Assembly (NCBI RefSeq): GCF_012241385.1
Contig: NZ_JAAVXB010000003.1
Location: 372,001 to 436,000, forward strand
Source: Solimonas marina
GTDB taxonomy: Bacteria; Pseudomonadota; Gammaproteobacteria; Nevskiales; Nevskiaceae
Length of the DNA: 64,000 nucleotides
Direction: 5' to 3'
Shown here one piece after another: positions 17,001 through 24,880 of this stretch (positions are counted from its first letter, which is position 1; each line of letters opens with the position of its first letter). The notes under the pieces were generated by a model. It made no database searches, was not told the DNA's origin, and saw only the letters and a list, made by a program, of their open reading frames with translations. The position numbers were made by a program, and so were the translations under genes.

Positions 17001-17954
17001 ATGAAAATGCGCACGCTTGGCCGTTCACCTCTCAAGGTTGCGCCGCTGGCATTCGGTGGCAACGTGTTCGGCTGGACGGCCGACGAGGCGACGTCGTTTG
17101 CTTTGCTCGATGCTTTCGTCGATGCCGGCTTCAATCTGGTCGACACGGCCGACGTCTATTCGTACTGGGTGCCCGGACATCGCGGTGGCGAATCTGAAAC
17201 GGTGCTCGGCAAATGGCTCAAGCGCAGCGGCAACCGCGAGCGCGTCGTGCTCGCGACCAAGCTCGGCAAGCCGATGGGGCCGGATCTCCAGGGACTGTCG
17301 CCGGTTTATATCGCGCGTGCCGTCGAGGCGTCGTTGCAACGCCTGCAGACCGATTACATCGATCTGTATCAAGCGCACGACGATGATGCGCAGACGCCGT
17401 TGGCCGATACGCTAGGCGCGTTTTCGCGGCTGATCGAGCAGGGCAAGGTCCGGGTGATCGGGGCGTCGAACTACTCGGCGGCGCGGTTCGGTGAGGCCCT
17501 GGCCGTGGCCCAGCGTCACCTGCTGCCGCGCTACGAAACGCTGCAACCCGAGTACAATCTCTACGAGCGCTTCGCGTACGAGCGTGACTATGCGCCGCTG
17601 CTGGCCAGCGAGCAGGTCGGCGTCATTCCCTATTTCGCGCTGGCCAGCGGCTTTCTGACCGGCAAGTACCGCAGCGCCGCCGACTTTGCCGGCCGTGCGC
17701 GCGCCGGCATGCTGTCGCGCTACGACCAGCCGCGCGGCTGGCGCATCGTCGAGGCTCTGCACGATGTCGCAGCGCGCAGCGGCGCGACGCCGACGCAGTT
17801 GGCGATTGCCTGGCAGCTGGCGCGCCCGGAAATGACCGCGCCGATCGCCAGTGCCACGACGCTGACGCAACTCGGTGAGCTGTTGAAGGCGGCGACGCTG
17901 GAGCTGTCGGCGGCCGATCGCGCCGCGCTCGACGACGCCAGTCGCGAGGACTGA
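17001..17954 (+). CDS. Aldo/keto reductase
   Basis: A 317-residue NADPH-dependent aldo/keto reductase with a TIM barrel. The catalytic tetrad can be placed at Asp and Tyr of FNLVDTADVYS, Lys of VVLATKLG and His of LYQAHDDD. The cofactor region is PIASATTLTQLGEL. The ATG at 17001, behind GAAGGA, begins the typical MKMRTLGRSPLKVAPLAFGG. It is closest to the general stress/YajO-like reductases, and the substrate is unknown. The convergent kinase gene ends 7 bases downstream. Confidence 0.92.
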   Translation: MKMRTLGRSPLKVAPLAFGGNVFGWTADEATSFALLDAFVDAGFNLVDTADVYSYWVPGHRGGESETVLGKWLKRSGNRERVVLATKLGKPMGPDLQGLSPVYIARAVEASLQRLQTDYIDLYQAHDDDAQTPLADTLGAFSRLIEQGKVRVIGASNYSAARFGEALAVAQRHLLPRYETLQPEYNLYERFAYERDYAPLLASEQVGVIPYFALASGFLTGKYRSAADFAGRARAGMLSRYDQPRGWRIVEALHDVAARSGATPTQLAIAWQLARPEMTAPIASATTLTQLGELLKAATLELSAADRAALDDASRED

Positions 17955-17961
17955 GTCAGCC

Positions 17962-20763
17962 TCAGAGCGGTGCGGTGGTGGCCACCGGTGTCGTGCCGTC
18001 GGCGCTGGGCAGCGCCGCAATCAGCTCGGCGCTGGCGCGCGTCATGCTGTAGCCGCTGCCGAAGTTTTCGCGGAACAGGTCTTCGGCCTGCTGCAGATAG
18101 TTCGTGGCTTCGACGCTGCGTTGCTCGCGTGCCAGCAGTCGGCCGAGCCCGAAATAAGTCCACGCCGTCCGGTTGTTGTTGGCCGGCATCCGCTGCGGGG
18201 CGAGTTCCAGCACGCGGCGAAAGCGCGTCTCGGCCGCTTGCGTGGCGCCATCGGCAGCTTCGGCCTCGGCGAGCAGGCGGGCGATGTCCAGCGAATGCGG
18301 GTGATCTTCGCCCAGCGCCGAAGTCGAGCGTTCGAGTGCGCCTTCGAGCATGTGTCGCGCCCGGGCGGCGTGGCCTTCCTCGATGTCGAGTTCGGCGATG
18401 CGCGTCAGCATCCGGCGCGTCCGGTAGTTTTCCTCGCCGAAGATCGAGCGGTATTGCGCCAGCGCGTGATCGAAATACCGGCGGGCCTCGGTGTCGCGGT
18501 GCTGCTTCAGACGAATGCTGCCCAGATGGTTGTAGCAGGAGATCGTCAATGGATGATTTTCGCCGAGCTTGTCGCGCGCGGTCTGCAGCGTCTGCTGGGC
18601 CAGCGACTCGGCCGCGTCGAAGCGCTCCTGCATGCGCAACATGTAGACCTTGCTCAGCGTCGGCCACAGTGCGTTGACGCTGTTCTCGCCATAGCGCTGG
18701 CGGGTGCGCTCGAGCACGCTGTCGACCAGCGATTCGGCTTCCTTCCAGTCGTGCGTTTCCGAGTCGACCTCGACGAGATTGGCGTCGATCTCGAGGCGTA
18801 GCGCGGCATCGTCCGCACGCAGCCGCGCGACATCGTCGCGCAGGGTGTGGAAGGCCTGACGCGCATCGCCGAAGTAGCCGTCTTCGAACAGCTCCCAGGC
18901 CAGCGCGCGGCGCAATTGCAGGCGCTCCGGATCATCGGCCGGCAGGGCGTCGCGGGTCCAGCGATCAAGGCGCGCGTACAGCTCGTGCGCGGCGCGCGGC
19001 TCGGCCAGGCGCAGCTCCAGCGCCGCCAGCCGACTCATCAGCGCGCGTCCGCTGGCGGTGGCCTCCGGATGCGCCGTCGACTGCACGGCGACGATGGTAC
19101 TGCGCAGCACGTCACGCGCCTGATCCTCGAGTCCGAGCTGCGCATAGGCACGCGACAGGGTCAGTGCCAACTGCGTGCGCACCTCGGGTTGTTCGGCGAA
19201 GCGTTCGTTGAGACTTTCGGCGGCGGTGTCGAGCACCGACGCGACGGTGACGCGGGCGCCGCCGCCAGGGACGTAAGGATCGGCCGCGCCGAGCAGGTCG
19301 TCATTGACGAACAGGTTGACTGCACGCAGCGCGGCAGCTTCGGTCGTTGCACGATGTTCGAGCGCACGGGCGCGAACAAACAGGCCGGTGCTGAGCGCCA
19401 AGCCGGCACACAACGACGCGACCACCGCCAACTGCCAGCGGCGTCGGACGCGCAGCCGCTCGACCGCGGCGCGCGCGGCTTGCCCGGCGCGCAACGCGGC
19501 GGCCTGTTCAGCCTGTTCGCGTCGCTGCTGCTCGCGTTCGGCGCGCCGTGCCGGCAGCCGGCGCAGGCGGTCGGCAAGCCCGATCGCGTCACCGAGGCGG
19601 TGTTCGGGGTGGACGTCGGCGGCCAGGGCGATGTCCTCGCGCAGCAGCGGATCGTCGATGTCGCGTTCCCAGCCGGGCGCCAGCGGCCGGCGCAGATCGC
19701 CGATCACCAGCTGATACGTCATGACGCCCAGTGCGTAGATGTCGGAGCGTAGGGTCGGCGGTGCGCCGCCGAGCAGCTCGGGGGCGATGTAAAGCGCGGT
19801 GCCGGTGTCACCGCCACCGATTTCGATCTGCGAGAAGCCGATTTGTGTGAGCTTGAGGCGCTCGAGCAGTTCGCCGTCGACGCCGCCGTTGCCGAAGTCG
19901 CAGAGCACGACGTCGGGCAGCGGCGTACCGTTGTCGCGCAGCAACACATTCGACGGTTTCAGGTCCTTGTGCAGGATGCCGAGCAGGTGCGCCGCGGCAA
20001 CCGCCTCGGCGATGCGCGCCGCCAGCTCGATGCGCTGCGCGGCGTCCAGCGCCTGGCTGCCGGTTTGTGCCGCCGGCCAGTGCTGCAGGCTGCCCAGGGG
20101 TTCGTCGCGTAGTTCAAGGAACCAGGGGCGATCCTCGAGGTTCCAGTCGAGAATTTCGGCGACTCGCAGGGACGCATCGGCGTGTTCGCCGAGGATGCGG
20201 AAGATCGTGATCTCGCGCTTCAGGGCAGCCAGGGCGTTACTGTCGTGCGCAAACTTGAAGACCCGGGTCTGGCCGGTCTTGCGGTGCCGGGCGCGCCAGA
20301 CGTCGCGTTCCTCGAGGCGCGTCATCAATTCCCAGTTCGGCCGTCCGGGCGGGCTGTCTCCGGCTTGCAGCACGGTCGGCTCGACCGCCGCCGCCTGCAC
20401 CTCGTCATGCCGGCACGGGCCTTCGAAACGGTAGCCGTAGCCGTGCACGGTGACGATCCGCTCGGCGCCATCCTCGCCAAGCGCTTCACGCAGCTTGGTG
20501 ACGCACCGGGCGATGACGTTTTCCGTAACGATGCGGCCGGCCCAGATCGTTTCGATCAGCTCGTTTTTCGTCACCAGCTCACCGGCGCGCTGCAGCAGCA
20601 CGATCAGCAAATCGAGTGGTTTGGGCTCGAGTTTGATCAGATTTTCGTCATGACGCAGTTCGCGGCGGGCCTCGTCGAGCACAAAACGCCCGAAGCTCCA
20701 ACGCGTGGTGCGGCGCGCGGTGCTGGGGTCGACAGCGAGCTGGGGTGGGCGTTTTTTCGACAC
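17962..20763 (-). CDS. OmpR-type DNA-binding domain fused to Ser/Thr-like kinase, TM helix and TPRs
   Basis: A 933-residue multidomain regulator. Residues 20-115 are an OmpR/PhoB-type winged helix (FGRFVLDEARRELR ... RIVTVHGYGYRFEG). Residues 145-400 are a eukaryotic-like kinase with Lys170 in VFKFA, catalytic HKDLKPSN (265-272), DFG (289-291) and APE (327-329). The glycine loop is poor and HRD is HKD, but the key Lys, Asp and Asn remain. A charged coiled segment leads to one membrane helix (about 444-464), followed by TPR-type helices to the end. It starts with GTG, and no strong ribosome site is visible. It resembles one-component CadC-like sensors with an inserted kinase. It is divergent from a lipoprotein gene, with an 11-bp direct repeat between them. 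Confidence 0.88.
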   Translation of the reverse strand: MSKKRPPQLAVDPSTARRTTRWSFGRFVLDEARRELRHDENLIKLEPKPLDLLIVLLQRAGELVTKNELIETIWAGRIVTENVIARCVTKLREALGEDGAERIVTVHGYGYRFEGPCRHDEVQAAAVEPTVLQAGDSPPGRPNWELMTRLEERDVWRARHRKTGQTRVFKFAHDSNALAALKREITIFRILGEHADASLRVAEILDWNLEDRPWFLELRDEPLGSLQHWPAAQTGSQALDAAQRIELAARIAEAVAAAHLLGILHKDLKPSNVLLRDNGTPLPDVVLCDFGNGGVDGELLERLKLTQIGFSQIEIGGGDTGTALYIAPELLGGAPPTLRSDIYALGVMTYQLVIGDLRRPLAPGWERDIDDPLLREDIALAADVHPEHRLGDAIGLADRLRRLPARRAEREQQRREQAEQAAALRAGQAARAAVERLRVRRRWQLAVVASLCAGLALSTGLFVRARALEHRATTEAAALRAVNLFVNDDLLGAADPYVPGGGARVTVASVLDTAAESLNERFAEQPEVRTQLALTLSRAYAQLGLEDQARDVLRSTIVAVQSTAHPEATASGRALMSRLAALELRLAEPRAAHELYARLDRWTRDALPADDPERLQLRRALAWELFEDGYFGDARQAFHTLRDDVARLRADDAALRLEIDANLVEVDSETHDWKEAESLVDSVLERTRQRYGENSVNALWPTLSKVYMLRMQERFDAAESLAQQTLQTARDKLGENHPLTISCYNHLGSIRLKQHRDTEARRYFDHALAQYRSIFGEENYRTRRMLTRIAELDIEEGHAARARHMLEGALERSTSALGEDHPHSLDIARLLAEAEAADGATQAAETRFRRVLELAPQRMPANNNRTAWTYFGLGRLLAREQRSVEATNYLQQAEDLFRENFGSGYSMTRASAELIAALPSADGTTPVATTAPL

Positions 20764-20828
20764 GACCGCGCGATGTTGCGCGATGCCATGCGTCGCGACA
20801 AGGACATTGGGTGCGGATTGCGTCGCCG

Positions 20829-20849
20829 TTCGTCAGAAATTCGTCAGAA
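20829..20849. promoter_or_regulatory. 11-bp-spaced direct repeat, likely winged-helix operator
   Basis: TTCGTCAGAA occurs at 20829-20838 and again at 20840-20849, an exact repeat with an 11-base period (one helical turn). A weaker third TCG-TCA unit follows. It lies in the 199-bp gap between the divergent kinase and lipoprotein genes. OmpR/PhoB-type winged helices bind tandem direct repeats with this spacing, which makes the adjacent kinase fusion protein the natural candidate binder. Confidence 0.6.
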
Positions 20850-20962
20850 CTCGATCACGCCTTGCGAAGGACCTCGCGCGCCGCGCCGCCATAAGGTCGC
20901 CGACAGCCCCGATCGGCATGGGCCGGCCGGGGCGTTCTATCTCAATGGTGAGGGGGTTTGTC

Positions 20963-22996
20963 ATGAAGGATCAGGGTTCCTTCCGTCAGCCGCAGCGGCT
21001 GACTTTGATGGCGGCGGTGCTGGCGGCGACGCAGCTCGTAGCCTGTGGCGGCGGTGGTGGCGGTAGCGACAGTGGCGGCGGTGGCGGCGATGGGGGTGGC
21101 GGCGGCACGCCGCCGCAGACCGTGGCGCTGAAGTTCAAGGGCATGGTGACCGACGCCCCGATCGCCAACGCCTCCGTCACCATTCATGTCGGCAATCAGA
21201 CGTTTACCGGCACTGCCGATGCCAGCGGCGCCTATGCGATCGACGTCGAGATCGATGAAAGCGCGACCGGTGGCTTTGTGACGATCGATGCCAGCGGTGC
21301 GACCGGACAGGAGTTCGTCGCCTTCGAAAGCCTGGCCGGTACCTTCGCCGATCTGCTGACCGCGGCGGGCAGCGATGCGACGCTGACGTCGGATGAGGAA
21401 TTCGCGACGCAGGTCACCAATGTTTCGACCGCCGAAGCGGCTTTGCTGCGCCGCGCCAACGGTGGCCAGGCGATTACCTCCGCGGCGATGAAGGACGCCC
21501 TGGCCAAGCAGATCAACGGCCAGGACGTGCTGGATCTGGCGACGGCGATCAAGCTGGCCGTCGACAATGCGAGCGCGTATCCATTGCCGTCCGGCTATAC
21601 GACGACGCTGGCGCTGGCCAACGATACGACGGCCGCCGAGCAGTTCGTCACCGACGCCAAATCGCAGGACAGCGACACGTTCAACCAGACCCAGGCTGCG
21701 ATCGCCAGCGATCCATCGCTGAACAAGCCGGTCGAGGCCGGCAGCGTGCCGTCGACGCTGACGTCGGCGCTGCTGTCGACCGATGCGGGTTTCACCTTCA
21801 ACTACAGCAATCGCGTCACGTCCTACCAGTTCGCCAGTGACAATTCCGGGTCGGTGGCGACCGGCTCGTTCTATTCGGCGACGACCTGGACGGTCAGCGG
21901 TTCGCAGATCGACGTGACCTACGCCGCGCCGGTCGAGACGATCAGCTACGACTTCATCAACTGCGACGGCCAGATGCAGCAAGCCGAGGGGCACTATGTT
22001 TCGAACGGCCTGAAGCTGTCGATGATCAGCGACCGGACCCTGGCAACCACCGAAACGTCGACCGTCACCTATCCGGACTGCAGCAATCAGCAAGCGCAGT
22101 CGGTGACGGCCACCAGCGCCCGGACCCTCGTCAACGACGACGACTTCCTGGCCCTGACGACCGCCGACGTCGCCGATACCGTGCAGACCTTCTACGTCTA
22201 TGACGCGACCCAGCAGGACGTGCATGCCGACGTTGCGCAAATCAATGCCGACGGGACTGGCGCAGCACTACTGACCGGTCAGAGCTTCACTTGGTCGATC
22301 GACGGCGCCGGGGCGGTCAAGGTGACGTTCTCGAACGGCGTCACGGCGCGCTATCGCTCGCTGCGCGAAGTCGATGATTTCACCGACGATCTGTTCTACG
22401 AAATCGACACCGGCAATGCCCGCTATGTCGACGCCGGTGCGCAGGTCGACGTCGATCCGGCCTACGAGACGACCCTCGACGATCCGAGCGAGGTTCCGGG
22501 CACCTACTATCAGTTCGGCGTCGGCGACGAGGCCTACCCGGATCTCGATCTGAAAGGTTTCCGTCTGCGCTTCGACACCGGTGGCACCGGCTCGCAAGCG
22601 CTCGACTACTACCTCGACAACGGAACCTATGTCGACGACACGTCGGCGACGGTGCCTGCCTATGCGTTCCGCTGGACGCTGGAGAGCGACAACATCGCGG
22701 TGCGTCGCACCTACAACCTCGACACGCAGAGCTACGACAACTGTGCCGCGGGGACGTCGGGTTGCTTCCTCTACGACGAGCGTCGCATCTATCCGCTGGT
22801 CGATGACGGCAACCGCTATTACGTGCTCGAAGTGCGGCGCATGGACAGCAACACGTCCGTCACGTCGTCGACGCCGTATACGGCCCTGGTGCGCTACTAC
22901 GACTACGTAGCGCCGCAGAGCGCAGCGCGTGCGACGCCGCCAGCGTCGGCGCGGCGCATGCCGTCCCAGGCGACGCGTGGCGCCACCATGCGCTGA
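20963..22996 (+). CDS. Large glycine-rich-linker lipoprotein of unknown function
   Basis: A 677-residue predicted lipoprotein. The signal sequence ends in the lipobox LVAC near residue 30, followed by a flexible Gly/Ser/Asp linker of about 25 residues. Next comes a carboxypeptidase-regulatory-like beta domain (about 40-120) with KGMVTDAPIANASV and DASGAYAIDV. The remainder is acidic, Thr/Asp-rich and probably beta-structured, with two cysteine pairs. It is presumably anchored at the outer membrane facing the periplasm or outside. AGGGGG lies 7 bases before the ATG at 20963; upstream in-frame starts are rejected. It is divergent from the kinase-TPR regulator. No enzyme motif was recognised. 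Confidence 0.82.
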   Translation: MKDQGSFRQPQRLTLMAAVLAATQLVACGGGGGGSDSGGGGGDGGGGGTPPQTVALKFKGMVTDAPIANASVTIHVGNQTFTGTADASGAYAIDVEIDESATGGFVTIDASGATGQEFVAFESLAGTFADLLTAAGSDATLTSDEEFATQVTNVSTAEAALLRRANGGQAITSAAMKDALAKQINGQDVLDLATAIKLAVDNASAYPLPSGYTTTLALANDTTAAEQFVTDAKSQDSDTFNQTQAAIASDPSLNKPVEAGSVPSTLTSALLSTDAGFTFNYSNRVTSYQFASDNSGSVATGSFYSATTWTVSGSQIDVTYAAPVETISYDFINCDGQMQQAEGHYVSNGLKLSMISDRTLATTETSTVTYPDCSNQQAQSVTATSARTLVNDDDFLALTTADVADTVQTFYVYDATQQDVHADVAQINADGTGAALLTGQSFTWSIDGAGAVKVTFSNGVTARYRSLREVDDFTDDLFYEIDTGNARYVDAGAQVDVDPAYETTLDDPSEVPGTYYQFGVGDEAYPDLDLKGFRLRFDTGGTGSQALDYYLDNGTYVDDTSATVPAYAFRWTLESDNIAVRRTYNLDTQSYDNCAAGTSGCFLYDERRIYPLVDDGNRYYVLEVRRMDSNTSVTSSTPYTALVRYYDYVAPQSAARATPPASARRMPSQATRGATMR

Positions 22997-23048
22997 GCGC
23001 CTGCACGGTCGGGGAAGCGGGGGCGGCCGGTGCTGCCCCCGCAGGATT

Positions 23049-23087
23049 GACGCGGTGCCGAGAGCTCCCCGGCACCGCGTCCTTTTA
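23049..23087 (+). terminator. Intrinsic terminator after the lipoprotein gene
   Basis: GACGCGGTGCCG (23049-23060) and CGGCACCGCGTC (23070-23081) form a perfect 12-bp stem with a 9-base loop, followed by CTTTTAT. It lies 53 bases past the lipoprotein stop. Confidence 0.88.
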
Positions 23088-23179
23088 TGGGCGCGTTATG
23101 GGCGCGAGCTGTTTGCCCGTGATGGGCACGTCGGTTCGACGGCCTGTGCAGCGCGGCGTGCGGCACGGGATAATGCCGC

Positions 23180-24019
23180 GTGCACTACCAACATCGTTTT
23201 CACGCCGGCAACTTTGCGGACGTTCACAAGCACGTGCTGCTGTGTGCGCTGCTGCGCGCGCTGAGTCGCAAGGACTCACCCTGGGCCTATGTCGAAACGC
23301 ATGCCGGTGGTGGGGCTTACGACCTTGCCGACGAAGCCGCCAGCCGCACGGCAGAGTTCCACGACGGCATTGCGCGGCTGTACGCGCGCGACGATGCGCC
23401 GCCGGCGGTTGCCGCCTACCTTGAAGTCGTGCGCACGCTCAATGCCCATGCGGCGCTGCGTCGCTACCCGGGCTCTCCGCGGTTTGCCACCCATTACGCA
23501 CGCGGCAGCGATCGCATCGTGCTGTGCGAGCGCGAGCCGGCGATCGCTGCGACCCTGAAGGCCGAACTGGCGGCCGACCCGCATGTGGCGATTCACCAGC
23601 GCGATGGCTATGAGGCGACGGCACTGCTGCCACCGCGCGAGAAGCGCGGTCTGGTCCTGGTCGACCCGCCGTTCGAGCGCCCCGATGAGTTCGATGCGGC
23701 GGCCGCGTTTCTCGAACGCGCGCTGACGCGTTTCGCCAACGGCGTGTTCGCGATCTGGTATCCGTACAAGAAGCGCTTCGATACCGAGCGCTTCTTGCGC
23801 CGCCTGCGCCGCGACTGCCCGCGCGAGGCGATCAACTACACCCTGGAAACCGGGGCGCCGAGCGCCGGGCAGATGCATGCCTGCGGGCTGCTCGTCGTCA
23901 ACCCGCCGTACAGCTTCGTCGGCGAGGCCGAGGCCGCGCTGCCGTGGCTGGCCCAGCGCCTCGCGCAGGGGCCTGCGGCCGCCGCACGCGCCGAGCCCTG
24001 GCGCCCCGGCAAACCCTGA
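23180..24019 (+). CDS. rlmJ: 23S rRNA (adenine(2030)-N6)-methyltransferase
   Basis: A 279-residue SAM-dependent methyltransferase that modifies A2030 of 23S rRNA. The N-terminus HYQHRFHAGNFADVHKH is the family signature, YVETHAGGGAYDL is the SAM motif, and LVLVDPPFE is the catalytic DPPF block. GTG 23180 is used as start because it gives the conserved N-terminus (family norm: LNYRHxFHAGNxADVxKH). The usual length is about 280. The Nudix gene follows after 17 bases. Confidence 0.95.
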   Translation: MHYQHRFHAGNFADVHKHVLLCALLRALSRKDSPWAYVETHAGGGAYDLADEAASRTAEFHDGIARLYARDDAPPAVAAYLEVVRTLNAHAALRRYPGSPRFATHYARGSDRIVLCEREPAIAATLKAELAADPHVAIHQRDGYEATALLPPREKRGLVLVDPPFERPDEFDAAAAFLERALTRFANGVFAIWYPYKKRFDTERFLRRLRRDCPREAINYTLETGAPSAGQMHACGLLVVNPPYSFVGEAEAALPWLAQRLAQGPAAAARAEPWRPGKP

Positions 24020-24036
24020 GAGGACGCAGAAACGAC

Positions 24037-24570
24037 ATGGACGACGCGACGATCGAGACCCTCTATCGAGGCAAATTCCTGGCGCTTCAGCGTGATCGGC
24101 ACTGGGAATACGTCAGCCGCGTCAACAGCAGCGGTGCCGGATTCATCGCCGCGTTGACCGATGCCGGTGAGCTGCTGCTCGTTGAACAATATCGGCTGCC
24201 GCTGCACGCGCGGACCATCGAGCTGCCGGCCGGCATGATTGGCGATGAAGTGGGCCTTGAACACGAAAGCGTCGAGGCTTCGACGATGCGTGAGCTCGAA
24301 GAAGAAACCGGCTATCGCGGCACGCAGGCGCAGGTGCTGCTGTCCGGGCCGGTGGCCGCCGGTATGACCAGCGAGATGCTGCATCTGGTGCGCATTCGTG
24401 GCCTGACCCAGGTCGGGGCTGGCGGCGGCGTGGCCGGCGAGGACATTACCGTGCATCGGGTGCCGCTGGCCGAAATCGACGGCTGGCTGCGCGGCAAGGC
24501 GACCGAAGGTCTGCTGATCGAGCCGCGCATCTACGCGGCGCTGTATTTCATCCATCGTGATGGCGCGTAA
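24037..24570 (+). CDS. Nudix hydrolase, ADP-ribose pyrophosphatase-like
   Basis: A 177-residue Nudix protein. The Nudix box runs from GMIGDEVG to ASTMRELEEETGYRG, with REL-EE-TG intact for metal binding. The N-terminal part (LYRGKFLALQRDRHWEYV) resembles the ADP-ribose diphosphatase NudE/NudF branch. Such enzymes hydrolyse ADP-ribose or related nucleotide sugars. The ATG at 24037 follows GAGAGGA. It probably shares transcription with rlmJ. Confidence 0.9.
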   Translation: MDDATIETLYRGKFLALQRDRHWEYVSRVNSSGAGFIAALTDAGELLLVEQYRLPLHARTIELPAGMIGDEVGLEHESVEASTMRELEEETGYRGTQAQVLLSGPVAAGMTSEMLHLVRIRGLTQVGAGGGVAGEDITVHRVPLAEIDGWLRGKATEGLLIEPRIYAALYFIHRDGA

Positions 24571-24880
24571 CGCTCCGCCGCGCTGCGTGGGCTGTTGATG
24601 CGGCGCCGGGATCGGGGGTTTCCCGTCTCGATTTTGCACGTTCCTGTCTTTTTGTGGGGGTGGTCCTGACCGTTTGGCGGCCGCTGGCGGCGGCTGGTCC
24701 GCCGTTGCCGGTTTCCGGAAACGCCGCGTTGTTAACTCCGGATTGAATGTCCGTCGGCCGGGAAGGGGCCGGCTGGCCTTCGTCTTTGACGAGCGGGCGA
24801 TATCGCCGCACCCCGGTGCGGGGCCAGGCGCCTGCCACGTCGAAAAGGAATTCTGCGGTTGGGCTGAGGGAGTGGTGTCG
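24571..24880. other. 310-bp gap before the GAF-EAL gene
   Basis: No gene is supported here. It contains a perfect 12-bp palindrome GTTTCCGGAAAC at 24711-24722 and an AT-richer stretch near 24640-24655 that may carry the promoter of the downstream signalling gene. I looked for a c-di-GMP (GEMM) riboswitch core and did not find one. Confidence 0.5.

Noticed and set aside
24571-24880. Possible c-di-GMP riboswitch before the GAF-EAL gene
   Set aside because: The GEMM core sequences are absent; only a GTTTCCGGAAAC palindrome is present.
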